NCBI RefSeq assembly: GCF_004348735.1
Contig: NZ_SMKT01000011.1
Span: 22,481-86,480, forward strand
Reading direction: 5' to 3'
DNA: 64,000 nt
DNA from: Actinomadura sp. KC06
Lineage (GTDB): Bacteria; Actinomycetota; Actinomycetes; Streptosporangiales; Streptosporangiaceae
A program made the position numbers and the translations under genes. How positions within the stretch are numbered: the first letter of the stretch is position 1; each line of letters begins with the position of its first letter. This document shows positions 48,602-57,964 of this stretch, piece after piece. Below the pieces are notes generated by a model. The model ran no database searches. It saw only the letters and a program-made list of their open reading frames with translations, and was not told the DNA's origin.

Positions 48602-50056
48602 TCAGCCCGGCCATACCAGGCTCTGCAACTCGGTGTAGGCGTCCAGGGCGAAGTCGCCGCCGTCGCGTCCGACGCCGCTCCGCTTGAAGCCCCCGAACGG
48701 GGTCTCGGGGTTGCGCGCCACCGTGTTGATCCCGACGTTCCCGGCGCGGAGCCGGCGGGCGACGCGCATCGCCCGGACGGTGTCCCGCGACCAGACGTAG
48801 TCGTAGAGGCCGAAGTCGGTCGCGCCCGCCAGCGCGACGCCCTCCTCCTCGTCGTCGAACGGCAGCGCGACCACGACCGGGCCGAAGATCTCCTCGCGGA
48901 CGGCGCGCATCTCCGGCGTGCATCCGGCGATGAGCGTCGGCGCGACGTAGAAGCCCCGGTCGAGCGCCGGACGCTCGCCGCCCGCCACCACGGTGCCGCC
49001 CTCCGCCGCGCCGGAGCGGACATAGGACTCGATCCGCTCCCGGTGCGCGCCGCTGATCACCGGCCCGACGACCGTGTCGGGGGCGGCCGGGTCGCCGACG
49101 ACGAGCGCGCCGGCGATGGCCGCCAGCCGGTCGACCATCTCCTCGTACACGCCGCGCTGGGCGATCAGGCGGGTGGGCGCGGTGCAGATCTGCCCGGAAT
49201 GGAAGGTGTAGGTGCTCGCGGTGCCGAGCGCGGCGGCCTCCGGGTCGGCGTCGTCGAAGACGAGGCTGGCGCCCTTGCCGCCGAGTTCGAGCAGCAGGCG
49301 CTTGCAGTCGCGTCCCGCCGCCTCGGCGATCGCGGTGCCGACCGCGGTGCTGCCGGTGAAGCTCACCATGTCGACGTGCGGCGACCCGACCAGCGCCTCG
49401 GACGGCTCCGGCCCCGGCGCCACCACGAGGTTGACCACGCCGGGCGGGATCCCCGCCTCGTGCAGGGCGCCGACGAGCATGATCACGCCGAGCGGGTCCT
49501 GCGGGGCGGGCTTGACGACGACCGTCGCGCCGACGGCGAGCGCCGGGCCGATCTTGCCGACGACATTGGTGAGCGGCACGTTGTAGGAGGTGATGCACGC
49601 GACGACCCCGACCGGCTGCCGGACGGCCATCGCGTTGACCAGCCCGCCGCGTCCCACCGGGTCCGGTGCCGGTGGCAACGGGATGTCCCGCACCGCGCTG
49701 CGGGCGTAGCGGCGCAGCCGGGCGACCGCCGCCGGGACCTGCGCGGTCCGCGTCATGGCGGTGGTCGCGCCGGTCTCGGCCTGGACGAGCGCGAACAGCT
49801 CGTCGTAGCGGGCCTCCAGCAGGTCGGCGGCGCGGTCGAGCAGCCGGGCGCGCTCGGCGGGCGGGGTCTGCGACCAGGCGGGGAACGCGGCCGCCGCGGC
49901 CTCGGCCGCCCGCGCGGCGTCGGCGGCGGACGCGCTCGGCGCCAGGCCCACGACCTCCTCCGTCGCCGGGTTGACGATCGGATACGTGCCGTTCTCGCCG
50001 TCCACGGGCTCGCCGCCGATCCAGAGGCGGGCCGCGCGCTCCTCGACCTTCACCAC
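48602..50056 (-). CDS. NAD(P)-dependent aldehyde dehydrogenase
   Basis: 484-residue ALDH. Seen: GVVACITSYNVPLTNVVGKI, PQDPLGVIMLVGALHEAGIP, the catalytic Glu in LLLELGGKGASLVFDD, the catalytic Cys in TFHSGQICTAPTRLIAQRG, and the C-terminal AGNVGINTVARNPETPFGGF. It would oxidise the aldehyde formed by the adjacent alcohol dehydrogenase. GTG 50056 has GAGG 6 bases upstream; GTG 50071, overlapping the upstream gene by GTGA, is in frame. Broad ALDH family, so the substrate is not defined. Confidence 0.92.
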   Translation of the reverse strand: MVKVEERAARLWIGGEPVDGENGTYPIVNPATEEVVGLAPSASAADAARAAEAAAAAFPAWSQTPPAERARLLDRAADLLEARYDELFALVQAETGATTAMTRTAQVPAAVARLRRYARSAVRDIPLPPAPDPVGRGGLVNAMAVRQPVGVVACITSYNVPLTNVVGKIGPALAVGATVVVKPAPQDPLGVIMLVGALHEAGIPPGVVNLVVAPGPEPSEALVGSPHVDMVSFTGSTAVGTAIAEAAGRDCKRLLLELGGKGASLVFDDADPEAAALGTASTYTFHSGQICTAPTRLIAQRGVYEEMVDRLAAIAGALVVGDPAAPDTVVGPVISGAHRERIESYVRSGAAEGGTVVAGGERPALDRGFYVAPTLIAGCTPEMRAVREEIFGPVVVALPFDDEEEGVALAGATDFGLYDYVWSRDTVRAMRVARRLRAGNVGINTVARNPETPFGGFKRSGVGRDGGDFALDAYTELQSLVWPG

Positions 50057-50064
50057 AGGGAGCC

Positions 50065-50838
50065 TCACCACAGCTCGTCGACGTAGGTGTCGGTGCCGAC
50101 GACGGTCGGCAGGAACGGGGCCGCGAACGTCACCCGGCCCGCGCCGGCGTCCTCCACGGCCTTGGCGTAGTCGCGGACGGCGTCCCAGCGCTCGCGCGGA
50201 TCGGCCTCCATGAACACGAGCTGGACGACGCGGTCCGCGCTGCCGCCCGCCGTGCCCAGCGCCATCGGCGACCCGCCATCGGCAGGGCCGCCCTTGGGCG
50301 TCCAGGAGGCGATCGTGTCGATGCCTTCGGTCGCCAGCAGCGCGGCCTCGGGGCCTTCGGCGGAGCCGCCATCTCCGGGTTCGGTGACGACGACCGCGAG
50401 GCCCTTGTAGCCGTGGTCGAGCGCCAACTCGATCGGCACTCCGTCGTCAGGGTCGGCGTACCGGGCCGACTCGAAGGTGTAGATGCCGGTGTGCGCGTGG
50501 CTGCGCTCGGCGAAGCCGCGGTCGTTGTTGTACAGCCACCAGACGCGCTCGCCCGCCCATGCGGTGTGGGCGTCCACCTTGCCTTTCAGGTACCAGTAGA
50601 TCGACACGTAGGAGCCCGCGTCGAGGGGCTCGGCGAACGGGCTGTCCGCCGGGAACCGCAGGTCCTTGAGCGCGCGGGGCGCGACCCAGCGGCTGCCGGC
50701 GATGGCGTGCGGGCCGTCCATGACGCCCGCGTAGTAGTGGTCGCGCTCGTACCACCGGTTGTAGGCGACCTCGTGCCCGCGATGCGGGTCCACCATCGTG
50801 AACAGCATCGCGCCGACCTTGACGGGGTAGTCGTCCAT
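50065..50838 (-). CDS. EthD-like dimeric alpha-beta barrel protein
   Basis: 257-residue protein of unclear activity. The first half, RWYERDHYYAGVMDGPHAIA with KVGAMLFTMVDPHRG, resembles EthD/ABM-type barrels that accompany monooxygenase or degradation clusters. The C-terminal half, after a Gly/Asp-rich segment (TEPGDGGSAEGPE), contains VVQLVFMEADPRERWDAVRD, possibly a second barrel. ATG 50838 overlaps the monooxygenase stop (TGATG), so the product is made together with it. Confidence 0.75.
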   Translation of the reverse strand: MDDYPVKVGAMLFTMVDPHRGHEVAYNRWYERDHYYAGVMDGPHAIAGSRWVAPRALKDLRFPADSPFAEPLDAGSYVSIYWYLKGKVDAHTAWAGERVWWLYNNDRGFAERSHAHTGIYTFESARYADPDDGVPIELALDHGYKGLAVVVTEPGDGGSAEGPEAALLATEGIDTIASWTPKGGPADGGSPMALGTAGGSADRVVQLVFMEADPRERWDAVRDYAKAVEDAGAGRVTFAAPFLPTVVGTDTYVDELW

Positions 50839-51761
50839 CAGGCACTCCCTCTCCCGAGGCCGCCGGTGAGCGGCATGACCTCGTGCGCGAACGCGGCGAT
50901 CTGGTCGACGAGTTCCTCGTGGTCGCGGACGGGGAAGGACATCTGCAGGTGGGTGACGCCCAGATCGGCCTCCGCCCGCAGCGCCTCGGCGATCTTCTCC
51001 GGCTCGCCCGTCACCGTCCGCTCGGGGACGGCCTCGGCCGGGACGCCGACGTAGACGCTCGCGCCGCCGCCGACGACGAACGGGGCGTCCGCCCGTCCGG
51101 CCGCGTCCAGCATGACGCGGAGCCGGACGACGGCCGCGGCGGTGCCCTCGGGCGGCGGGCCCTGCGGCAGCCATCCGTCGCCGAGCCGCGCCGCCCGGTC
51201 GACGGCCCGCGCCGAGGAGCCGCCGATCCAGATCGGCGGGCCGCCCGGCTGGACGGGACGGGGGCTCTGCCCGCCGTCGCCGCCGCCCCACTCGTCCGCG
51301 AACTTGCCTCTGATGGCGCGGATCGCCTCGTCCGTCCGGCGGCCGCGGTCGCGGAACGGGACGCCGAGCAGGTGGAACTCGCCCTCGAGGTGCCCGGCGC
51401 CGACCCCGAGCACGACGCGGCCCCCGGAGAGCGCGTCGAGCGTGGCGAACGCCTTGGCGGTCAGCAGCGGATGCCGGTACGCGACCACGTAGACGTGCGA
51501 CAGCAGCCGGACCCGCTGGGTGATCCCGGCCAGCCAGCCGAGCGTGGCGACCGTGTCGTACCAGGTCGTGGTCATCCGGGGCGCGTGCTCGCGCGGGATC
51601 GCCACGTGGTCGCAGACGGCGACGTAGTCGAAGCCGTGCGCGTCGCACGCCTGCGCGACCGCCGCGATCTCGGCCGGTCCCGCCTCGTGTTCCCAGGGCT
51701 GGGCGAAGAGCTTCGACTGGGCCTGGACGGGCAGTTGCAGCCCGAAGGTGAGCGGGCTCAT
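50838..51761 (-). CDS. Luciferase-like (probably F420-dependent) monooxygenase/oxidoreductase
   Basis: 307-residue TIM-barrel protein. Seen: FGLQLPVQAQSKLFAQPWEH, AHGFDYVAVCDHVAIPREHA, RVRLLSHVYVVAYRHPLLTA and GGRVVLGVGAGHLEGEFHLL. Same family as the product of 14468-15355 with about the same segments. Oxygenase or dehydrogenase activity with F420 or FMN cannot be separated here. It overlaps the CoA ligase stop (ATGA) upstream. Confidence 0.88.
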   Translation of the reverse strand: MSPLTFGLQLPVQAQSKLFAQPWEHEAGPAEIAAVAQACDAHGFDYVAVCDHVAIPREHAPRMTTTWYDTVATLGWLAGITQRVRLLSHVYVVAYRHPLLTAKAFATLDALSGGRVVLGVGAGHLEGEFHLLGVPFRDRGRRTDEAIRAIRGKFADEWGGGDGGQSPRPVQPGGPPIWIGGSSARAVDRAARLGDGWLPQGPPPEGTAAAVVRLRVMLDAAGRADAPFVVGGGASVYVGVPAEAVPERTVTGEPEKIAEALRAEADLGVTHLQMSFPVRDHEELVDQIAAFAHEVMPLTGGLGRGSA

Positions 51762-53308
51762 CGTCGCTCCTCCGAGGTGAGCCGCTCCCGCAGCCGGAAC
51801 TTCTCGATCTTGCCGGTGGCGGTGCGGGGCATCCGCTCGATGAACACGATCTCTTCTGGGATCTTGAAGTGCGCCAGCCGCTCGCCCGCGTGGGTCCGGA
51901 CCTCGTCCGCGGCGGGCGGGCGGGCCGGGTCGGCGGCGACCGCGAACGCCATCACCCGCTCCCCCAGCACCGGGTCCGGCATCGCCAGCACCGCCGCCTC
52001 CGCCACCCCGGGATGCTCCCGCAGCACCGACTCCACCTCCATGGACGAGATGTTCTCGCCGCCGCGCCGGACGATGTCCTTCTTGCGGTCGACGAAGAAG
52101 AAGAACCCGTCCGCGTCGAAGTAGCCGAGGTCGCCGGTGTGGAACCAGCGGTCGTCCAGCGCGGACGCGGTCGCCTCCGCGTCCTTGAGGTAGCCGGCGA
52201 AGCCGATCCGCTCCCGGTCGAAGACGACCTCGCCGGTCTCGCCCGCGGCGGCCTCCGTCCCGTCCGGGCGGACGATCGCCATCCCGGAGCCGGGGAACGG
52301 GCGGCCCGCCGAGCCGGGGCGGCGCGGCTCGTCCAGCCGCGTGTAGGTGCCCATGCCCGCCTCGGTCATCCCGTACCAGTCGATGACCGGGGCGCCGAAG
52401 CGCTCCTCGATCGCCGGGGCGCCGCCCGCGCAGCCGAGCACGATCAGCACGCGGAAGGCGTGCGTGCGCTCGTGCAGCGCCGGCGGGCGGCCCATGAGGA
52501 TGTTGACGATCGGCGCGAGCGTGAACAGGTAGGTGGGCCGGTAGAGGTCGACCAGCCGCCAGAAACGTCCCGCCGAGAACCTCCTGGGGAAGACGGCGGC
52601 GGCGCCGTAGGCCAGCGCGGACATGAGCCCGCCGAACCCGTTGCCGTGGAAGAACGGCGTCACGATCAGCGCCCGGTCGGACGCCGTCAGGCCGAACATC
52701 TCGTTGTAGTCGATCCCGGTGGCGGCCTTGGACTCCGACACCACGGCCTTCGGCCGTCCGGTCGTCGTCCCGGACGTGTACATCAGCAGCGCCGCCGACG
52801 CAGGGCCGCTCTTCGGCAGCCGGTCGCGGGCGTCCGCGGGCGCCATCGCGATCAACTCGGCGTAGGAGATCGCGGACGGCGGCGGTTCGGTCTCCCCGTC
52901 ATCGGCGTCACCGTCAAGGGCGATCACGTGCGTGAGGCCGGGGATCTCGGCGGCCAGCGCGGTGGCGCGGGCGGCGAGGTCGGCGTCGCAGACCACGGCG
53001 ACCGAGTCGGAATGGGCGCAGACGTACTTCGCCTCGGCGTCCGTCCACTCCGGGTTGGCGGCCACCGTGGCGAGCCCCGCGGCGGCGGCGGCCAGGTACG
53101 CCTCCACCCATTCGGGACGGTTCCGCGCCCACACGCAGATCCGCGCGCCGGGCTGGATCCCCAGCTTGACGTGCAGCGCGGCGCCCAGCGCGGTCGCGTT
53201 CTCGATCAGCTCGCCGTAGGTGCGGACGCCGTCCTGCTCGGACAGCACGGCCAGGCGGCCGGGGTCGGTCTCGGCGTGGCCGGCGATGATGTCGAAGAGG
53301 GTGGTCAT
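51758..53308 (-). CDS. AMP-forming acyl-CoA ligase (ANL superfamily)
   Basis: 516-residue CoA ligase. Seen: LLMYTSGTTTGRPKAVVSES near residue 175, DWYGMTEAGMGTYTRLDEPR, DRWFHTGDLGYFDADGFFFF, the hinge DRKKDIVRRGGENISSMEVE and MPRTATGKIEKFRLRERLTS carrying the catalytic Lys. The hydrophobic run FFFFVDRKKD recalls the DRxKD hinge of crotonobetaine- and fatty-acid-type ligases. It lies between the importer genes and the monooxygenase, so it probably activates the imported acid. Translationally coupled to LivF (ATGA). Confidence 0.93.
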   Translation of the reverse strand: MTTLFDIIAGHAETDPGRLAVLSEQDGVRTYGELIENATALGAALHVKLGIQPGARICVWARNRPEWVEAYLAAAAAGLATVAANPEWTDAEAKYVCAHSDSVAVVCDADLAARATALAAEIPGLTHVIALDGDADDGETEPPPSAISYAELIAMAPADARDRLPKSGPASAALLMYTSGTTTGRPKAVVSESKAATGIDYNEMFGLTASDRALIVTPFFHGNGFGGLMSALAYGAAAVFPRRFSAGRFWRLVDLYRPTYLFTLAPIVNILMGRPPALHERTHAFRVLIVLGCAGGAPAIEERFGAPVIDWYGMTEAGMGTYTRLDEPRRPGSAGRPFPGSGMAIVRPDGTEAAAGETGEVVFDRERIGFAGYLKDAEATASALDDRWFHTGDLGYFDADGFFFFVDRKKDIVRRGGENISSMEVESVLREHPGVAEAAVLAMPDPVLGERVMAFAVAADPARPPAADEVRTHAGERLAHFKIPEEIVFIERMPRTATGKIEKFRLRERLTSEERR

Positions 53309-54039
53309 CCAGCCTGCCTCTCGGGGTTGCTTTCGCGGGCTAGGTAGGAGGCCAGGAGGCTCTCGCGGTCGGCGAGGTCGGACGCCGCGCCGCTCATGGC
53401 GATCTCCCCGGCGGCTAGCACGTAGGCGCGCTCGCACAGGTCGAGCGCCAGGCCGGCGTTCTGCTCGACGACCAGGACCGAGATCCTGCTGCGGACCTCG
53501 CGCAGCGCCGTGTACACGGTGTCGACGACGGCGGGCGCGAGGCCGAGGGACGGCTCGTCCAGGAGGAGCAGGCGGGGCGCGGCGAGCAGGCCCCGGCCGA
53601 TCGCCATCATCTGCTGCTCGCCGCCCGACAGCGTCCACGCGCTGCGCCGCCGCAGTTTCGTCAGCGGCGGGAACAGGTCGTAGACGTCGGAGAGCGTGAA
53701 CTCCGGGGCGCGCCCGCTGCGGGCGACGGCGCCGACCAGGAGGTTCTCCTCCGTGGACAGGCTGCGGAACGGCATCCGGCCCTCCGGGACGTGCACGAGC
53801 CCCGCCCTGGCGATCGCGTCGGGCGACGTCTTCCGCAGGTCGGAGCCCGCGAACCGGATCTCGCCGCGGCCCCGGGCCAGCCCGGACAGCGCCCGCAGCG
53901 TGGAGCTCTTGCCCGCGCCGTTGGCGCCGAGCAGCGCGACGGACTCGCCCTCGCCGACGTCCAGGTCGATGCCGCGCACGGCGTCCACCTGCCCGTAGGA
54001 CACCACCAGCCCGCGGACCTCAAGGAGTGACCGATTCAT
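53305..54039 (-). CDS. LivF-type ABC transporter ATPase
   Basis: 244-residue ATPase of the second Liv-type importer. Seen: Walker A LLGANGAGKSSTLRALSG, Q-loop VHVPEGRMPFRSLSTEENLL, signature LSGGEQQMMAIGRGLL, Walker B LLLLDEPSLGLAP, and LVVEQNAGLALDLCERAYVL. ATG 54039 overlaps the LivG stop (ATGA). Confidence 0.93.
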   Translation of the reverse strand: MNRSLLEVRGLVVSYGQVDAVRGIDLDVGEGESVALLGANGAGKSSTLRALSGLARGRGEIRFAGSDLRKTSPDAIARAGLVHVPEGRMPFRSLSTEENLLVGAVARSGRAPEFTLSDVYDLFPPLTKLRRRSAWTLSGGEQQMMAIGRGLLAAPRLLLLDEPSLGLAPAVVDTVYTALREVRSRISVLVVEQNAGLALDLCERAYVLAAGEIAMSGAASDLADRESLLASYLARESNPERQAG

Positions 54040-54830
54040 TTCGCCTCCCCGAGGTACGCGCTGATCACTTCGGGATGGGCCCAGACCTCCGCGGGCGTGC
54101 CCGCGGCGATGCGGCGGCCCGTCTGCAGCACCACGATCCGGCGGCAGAGCCGCTCCAGGAAGGCGATCTTGTGCTCGACGAGCAGCAGGCTGGCGCCCAG
54201 CTCGGCGACCTGCTCCAGCAGCTCGACCAGGCGCTCGGTCTCGACGGAGCTGAGCCCGGCGGCGGGCTCGTCCATCAGCAGGAGGCGCGGCTTCGCGACC
54301 AGCGCCCGCGCGATCTCCAGATGGCGGCGCTCCCCGTAGGCCAGCCCGGCGGCGGGCTGGTGGGCCCGGTCGAGCAGGCCGACGCGGCGGAGCGCCTCGG
54401 CGCCCTCCGTCCAACGCGCCCGGTCGCGGGCCCACATCGAGCGGCGGAGCAGCCAGGCGCTCGCGGTGGTCCGCCGCCCGCGGTCCCTGGACGCGACCAT
54501 GACGTTCTCCAGGCAGGTGAGGCCGGGATCGACCTGCGGCGTCTGGTAGGTGCGGAACACGCCGTGCCGGGTGATCCTGCCGGGCTTGCCGATCGGGACG
54601 TCCGCGCCGTCCACGCGGACCGCGCCGGACGCGTCCACCAGCCCGGACACCACGTTCAGCAGCGTCGACTTGCCGGACCCGTTCGGCCCGACCAGGCCGA
54701 CGACCTCGCCGGGACGCACGTCCAGCGACACCCCGTCGACCGCCGTGACACCGCCGAACCGGACGGTGATCTCATCGCACTCCAGCAGCGGAGTGCCTGT
54801 CTTCTCGGTGCCCATCGTCTCGGTGCTCAT
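54036..54830 (-). CDS. LivG-type ABC transporter ATPase
   Basis: 264-residue ATPase. Seen: Walker A LVGPNGSGKSTLLNVVSG, FRTYQTPQVDPGLTCLENVM, signature-like LAYGERRHLEIARAL, Walker B LLLMDEPAAGLSS and LLLVEHKIAFLERLCRRI. Separate from LivM here, unlike the fusion in the first system. ATG 54830 overlaps the LivM stop (ATGA). Confidence 0.93.
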   Translation of the reverse strand: MSTETMGTEKTGTPLLECDEITVRFGGVTAVDGVSLDVRPGEVVGLVGPNGSGKSTLLNVVSGLVDASGAVRVDGADVPIGKPGRITRHGVFRTYQTPQVDPGLTCLENVMVASRDRGRRTTASAWLLRRSMWARDRARWTEGAEALRRVGLLDRAHQPAAGLAYGERRHLEIARALVAKPRLLLMDEPAAGLSSVETERLVELLEQVAELGASLLLVEHKIAFLERLCRRIVVLQTGRRIAAGTPAEVWAHPEVISAYLGEAK

Positions 54831-55834
54831 TTGCGCCGTTCCTTCAGCCGGGCCCGGAGGGTGTTGGGCAGCGAGGCCAGCCCGCCGGGCAGCATCACGA
54901 TCACCAGCAGGATGATCAGCGCGTAGACGAGTTCCTTGTAGTCCGCGAGGTCGCGCAGCCACTCGGGGATGAGGGTGAGGATGACGGCGCCGACGGGCGG
55001 CCCCCACAGCGAGCCGCTGCCGCCGAGTAGCAGCATGAGCAGCACGTCCAGCGAGATCTCGACGTGGAACGAGGTCGGGTCGATGAAGGCCGAGGTGTGC
55101 GCCAGCAGCGACCCGGCCCCGCCCATGTACGCGGCGCCGATGCCGAAGGCCGCCGCTTGCAGGCGCAGGGTCGACAGGCCGGTCGTGCGGGCGACGTCCC
55201 CCATGCCGCGGGCGAAGATCAGGTCCCGCTGGACCGGGGACCGCTCCACCAGCACGGCGAGGCCGAGGCCGACGACGAGCACGCCGAACGCCAGGTAGAA
55301 GTACTCCCGCGGCGTGTCGAGCATCAGCCCGAAGATGCTCGTCTCGATGCCGAAGCGGCCGGTGCCGCCGCCGGTGAAGCCCGTCCAGTTCCGCATGACG
55401 ATCATGGTCAGCTCGCCGAAGGCGAGCGTGGCGATGGCGAACTGGATCAGCGGGCTGCGCGACAGGGCGAGCTTCAGCAGCGTCCCGATCAGCCCGGTGA
55501 CCAGCACCGCCGTCACGAACCCGACGAGGAACCCGCCGTGCTGCGAGGCCCACACCGAGGTGTAGGCGCCGATGGCATAGAACCCGACGGTGGCGAGGCT
55601 GAACTGCCCGGCGAGGGTGAGCTGGAAGTAGAAGCCGAGCGCCAGCAGCCCGTAGATCGCCGACGTGATCATGATGCCGGTGCCGTACAGGCCCTGGACG
55701 CCCAGCGGCAGCAGCGCGCCGAGGATCGCGACGGCGGCGAGCAGCTCCCGCTGCCGCCGATCGAAAATCACCGGCTTGATCGCCGGCGGACCGGCCTTCC
55801 CGGTGCGGCGGGCGACGCCGTCAATAGCGGACAC
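54827..55834 (-). CDS. LivM-type ABC transporter permease
   Basis: 335-residue permease. Seen: FYFQLTLAGQFSLATVGFYA, GFLVGFVTAVLVTGLIGTLL, IQFAIATLAFGELTMIVMRN and LLLGGSGSLWGPPVGAVILT. It has the LivM order of eight or more helices. GTG 55834 overlaps the LivH 3' end by 14 bases. Works with LivH in the membrane. Confidence 0.92.
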   Translation of the reverse strand: MSAIDGVARRTGKAGPPAIKPVIFDRRQRELLAAVAILGALLPLGVQGLYGTGIMITSAIYGLLALGFYFQLTLAGQFSLATVGFYAIGAYTSVWASQHGGFLVGFVTAVLVTGLIGTLLKLALSRSPLIQFAIATLAFGELTMIVMRNWTGFTGGGTGRFGIETSIFGLMLDTPREYFYLAFGVLVVGLGLAVLVERSPVQRDLIFARGMGDVARTTGLSTLRLQAAAFGIGAAYMGGAGSLLAHTSAFIDPTSFHVEISLDVLLMLLLGGSGSLWGPPVGAVILTLIPEWLRDLADYKELVYALIILLVIVMLPGGLASLPNTLRARLKERRK

Positions 55835-56696
55835 GGACGACCTCCCCGAACAGGCCGCTGGGCCGCAGCACCAGCGCGATGAGCAGGATCAGGTACGGGT
55901 AGGCCTCGACGTAGTCGGCGGAGACGTATCCGGCGGCCATCTGCTGGACGATCGCGATCCCGAACGCCGCGAGGACGGTCGCGCCCATCCGGTCGAAGCC
56001 GCCGAGCACCGTCGCGGCGAACGACGACAGCAGCAGCGTGAACCCGAGCTGCGGCGACACCGTCAGCGTCGGCGCGACGAGCACGCCGCCGAGCCCGGCG
56101 AGCGCCGCCGACAGCCCGAACATCAGCACCGACAGCCGGGTCACCCGGATGCCCTGCAGCAGCGCGGTCTCCCGGTCCGCGGCGAGCGCCCGGACCTGCC
56201 GTCCGATCGACGACCGGTGCAGCATCAGCATCAGCCCGGCGAGCACCACGCCGGTCACCCCGACGATCAGGACGCTCTGGTACGGCACGGCCGCGCCCGC
56301 GACGTGCCACACCGACCCGCCGAACGGCGACGGCAGCGTCTTCTGGTCGTTGCCCTGCCACAGGATGATCAGCGAGCGGAGGCCGAGCGCCAGCGCGAAC
56401 GTGGAGATGACGACCGCGAGGATCGGCTGCCTGCGCAGCGGCGCGTACCCGATGCGCTCCATCGCCACGCCGACGGCGAAGACCAGCGCGACGACGATGA
56501 CGTACGCCAGGACCGTGGCGACGCCGTGGGCGACGACCAGCCAGACGCCGAAGTAGGCGCCGAGGGTGAGCAGGTCGCCCTGAGCGAAGTTCACCACCCC
56601 GGTCGTCTGGTGCAGCAGCACGATGCCGAGCGCGATGAGCGCGGCGATCGCCCCCTGCGCGATGCCGGACGCCAGCAGGCCGACGAAGTGGCCCAT
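55821..56696 (-). CDS. LivH-type ABC transporter permease
   Basis: 291-residue permease. Seen: GLLASGIAQGAIAALIALGI, VLLHQTTGVVNFAQGDLLTL (the LivH first-loop motif), GRQVRALAADRETALLQGIR and VLGGFDRMGATVLAAFGIAI. It starts 3 bases after the binding-protein stop codon. The GGFDRMG region is as in other LivH proteins (GGxGS in many), so function is probably normal. Confidence 0.92.
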   Translation of the reverse strand: MGHFVGLLASGIAQGAIAALIALGIVLLHQTTGVVNFAQGDLLTLGAYFGVWLVVAHGVATVLAYVIVVALVFAVGVAMERIGYAPLRRQPILAVVISTFALALGLRSLIILWQGNDQKTLPSPFGGSVWHVAGAAVPYQSVLIVGVTGVVLAGLMLMLHRSSIGRQVRALAADRETALLQGIRVTRLSVLMFGLSAALAGLGGVLVAPTLTVSPQLGFTLLLSSFAATVLGGFDRMGATVLAAFGIAIVQQMAAGYVSADYVEAYPYLILLIALVLRPSGLFGEVVRVRY

Positions 56697-56699
56697 CGG

Positions 56700-57881
56700 T
56701 CAGCCCGCCCGGCTCGTCAGGTTGTCGTACTTCTGCAGCAGCTTGCGGCCGGTCAGCCCGCCGGACGCGTCGATGATCACGTCGGAGTGGTAGAGGTCGT
56801 TCTCCTCGTCCGCCTTGTAGGCGCCGCAGACGCCCTGGTACTGGACGGACTCCAGCGCCTTCGTGAGGGCCTCCGGCTCGGTCGAGCCGGCCTTCTCCAC
56901 GGCGGCGGCGAAGACCCGGAAGCCGTCGTACCCCTGGGCGAGCTGCGGGTTGGTCGGCCCGGGGCCGTACTTCGCCTTGTACGCCGCGACGTACGCCTTG
57001 GCCTCCGGGGTGCCGGACAGGTCGGGGTCGCAGGCGATCACGTAGTGGTAGCCCCTGAGCTCGGCGGGCGGGTTGAGGTTGCCGCCGAGGATGGAGCCGC
57101 CGCTGTTGTCGCCGAAGTGCGGCGCGGTGAGCCCGTTCTGCCCGCGCTGCCGCAGGTACAGCGAGTTGATCGTGGGGAAGCTCCAGGACACGGTGGCGTC
57201 CACGCCGCGGAAGGCGAGGACGGCCTCGGTGAGGTCGGTCGCCGTCTGCGGGACGCGCCGCTCCACGATGTTCGTGACGCCGCCCGCGGTGAGGCCCGCG
57301 CGCAGCAGCCGGGCGGCCTCGTCCGAGCCGGGGTCGGTGCTGGCCAGCACCCCGACCTTCTTCGGCTTGGTGTTCTTGACGATGTAGTCGGTGAGCGCGT
57401 GCGTCTGCATCGCCTCGGTCGGCCCGTACCGGAAGATGTTGTCGACCTTCAGCGTCGTCTTGCCGAGCGTGTGCGACTGCGCGAAGTGCATCGTCGGGAT
57501 CCCCGCCGACTTGAGCAGCGGCGCGGCGGCCTTCACCTGCGCGGTGGTGGCGAGCCCGATGATCGCGGCGGGCTTCTCGGTGAGCGCCTTCTTCACCGCG
57601 GTGACGCCCTGCTGCGGGGTGAGGCCCCCGTCGTAGGCCTTGTACTCGACCTTCCGGCCGTCGATGCCGCCCTTGGCGTTGATGTGCTCGACCGCCAGGT
57701 CGATGGCGTAGTGCCGGTCCTTGGTGGCGTACTCCCCGGACTCCGCGCCCATCCAGGCGATCCGGATCGGCTCGTCCGAGCCGGAACCGGAGCCTGAGTC
57801 GCCGCAGCCGGCCGCCGCCGCGACGGCCAGGACGGCGGCCGCGGCGACGGCGGCGGGCGTGATCGTTCTCCTGTGCGACAT
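56700..57881 (-). CDS. HAAT-family ABC transporter substrate-binding lipoprotein
   Basis: 393-residue binding lipoprotein. Signal peptide MSHRRTITPAAVAAAAVLAV with lipobox AAAAGC (Cys near residue 26), then the Peripla_BP_6 fold: IRIAWMGAESGEYATKDRHY, VEHINAKGGIDGRKVEYKAY, IIGLATTAQVKAAAPLLKSA, VGVLASTDPGSDEAARLLRA. ATG 57881 follows GAGGAGACCACGGGC. It has little similarity by eye to the binding protein of the first importer, so the two systems may take up different acids. Confidence 0.92.
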   Translation of the reverse strand: MSHRRTITPAAVAAAAVLAVAAAAGCGDSGSGSGSDEPIRIAWMGAESGEYATKDRHYAIDLAVEHINAKGGIDGRKVEYKAYDGGLTPQQGVTAVKKALTEKPAAIIGLATTAQVKAAAPLLKSAGIPTMHFAQSHTLGKTTLKVDNIFRYGPTEAMQTHALTDYIVKNTKPKKVGVLASTDPGSDEAARLLRAGLTAGGVTNIVERRVPQTATDLTEAVLAFRGVDATVSWSFPTINSLYLRQRGQNGLTAPHFGDNSGGSILGGNLNPPAELRGYHYVIACDPDLSGTPEAKAYVAAYKAKYGPGPTNPQLAQGYDGFRVFAAAVEKAGSTEPEALTKALESVQYQGVCGAYKADEENDLYHSDVIIDASGGLTGRKLLQKYDNLTSRAG

Positions 57882-57964
57882 GCCCGTGGTCTCCTCTGTG
57901 CGATGGGGCAGGGGGTGAGGGAGCCGGTCCAGGCGGAAGCCGGTTCAGGCGGCGGTGCCGGGGT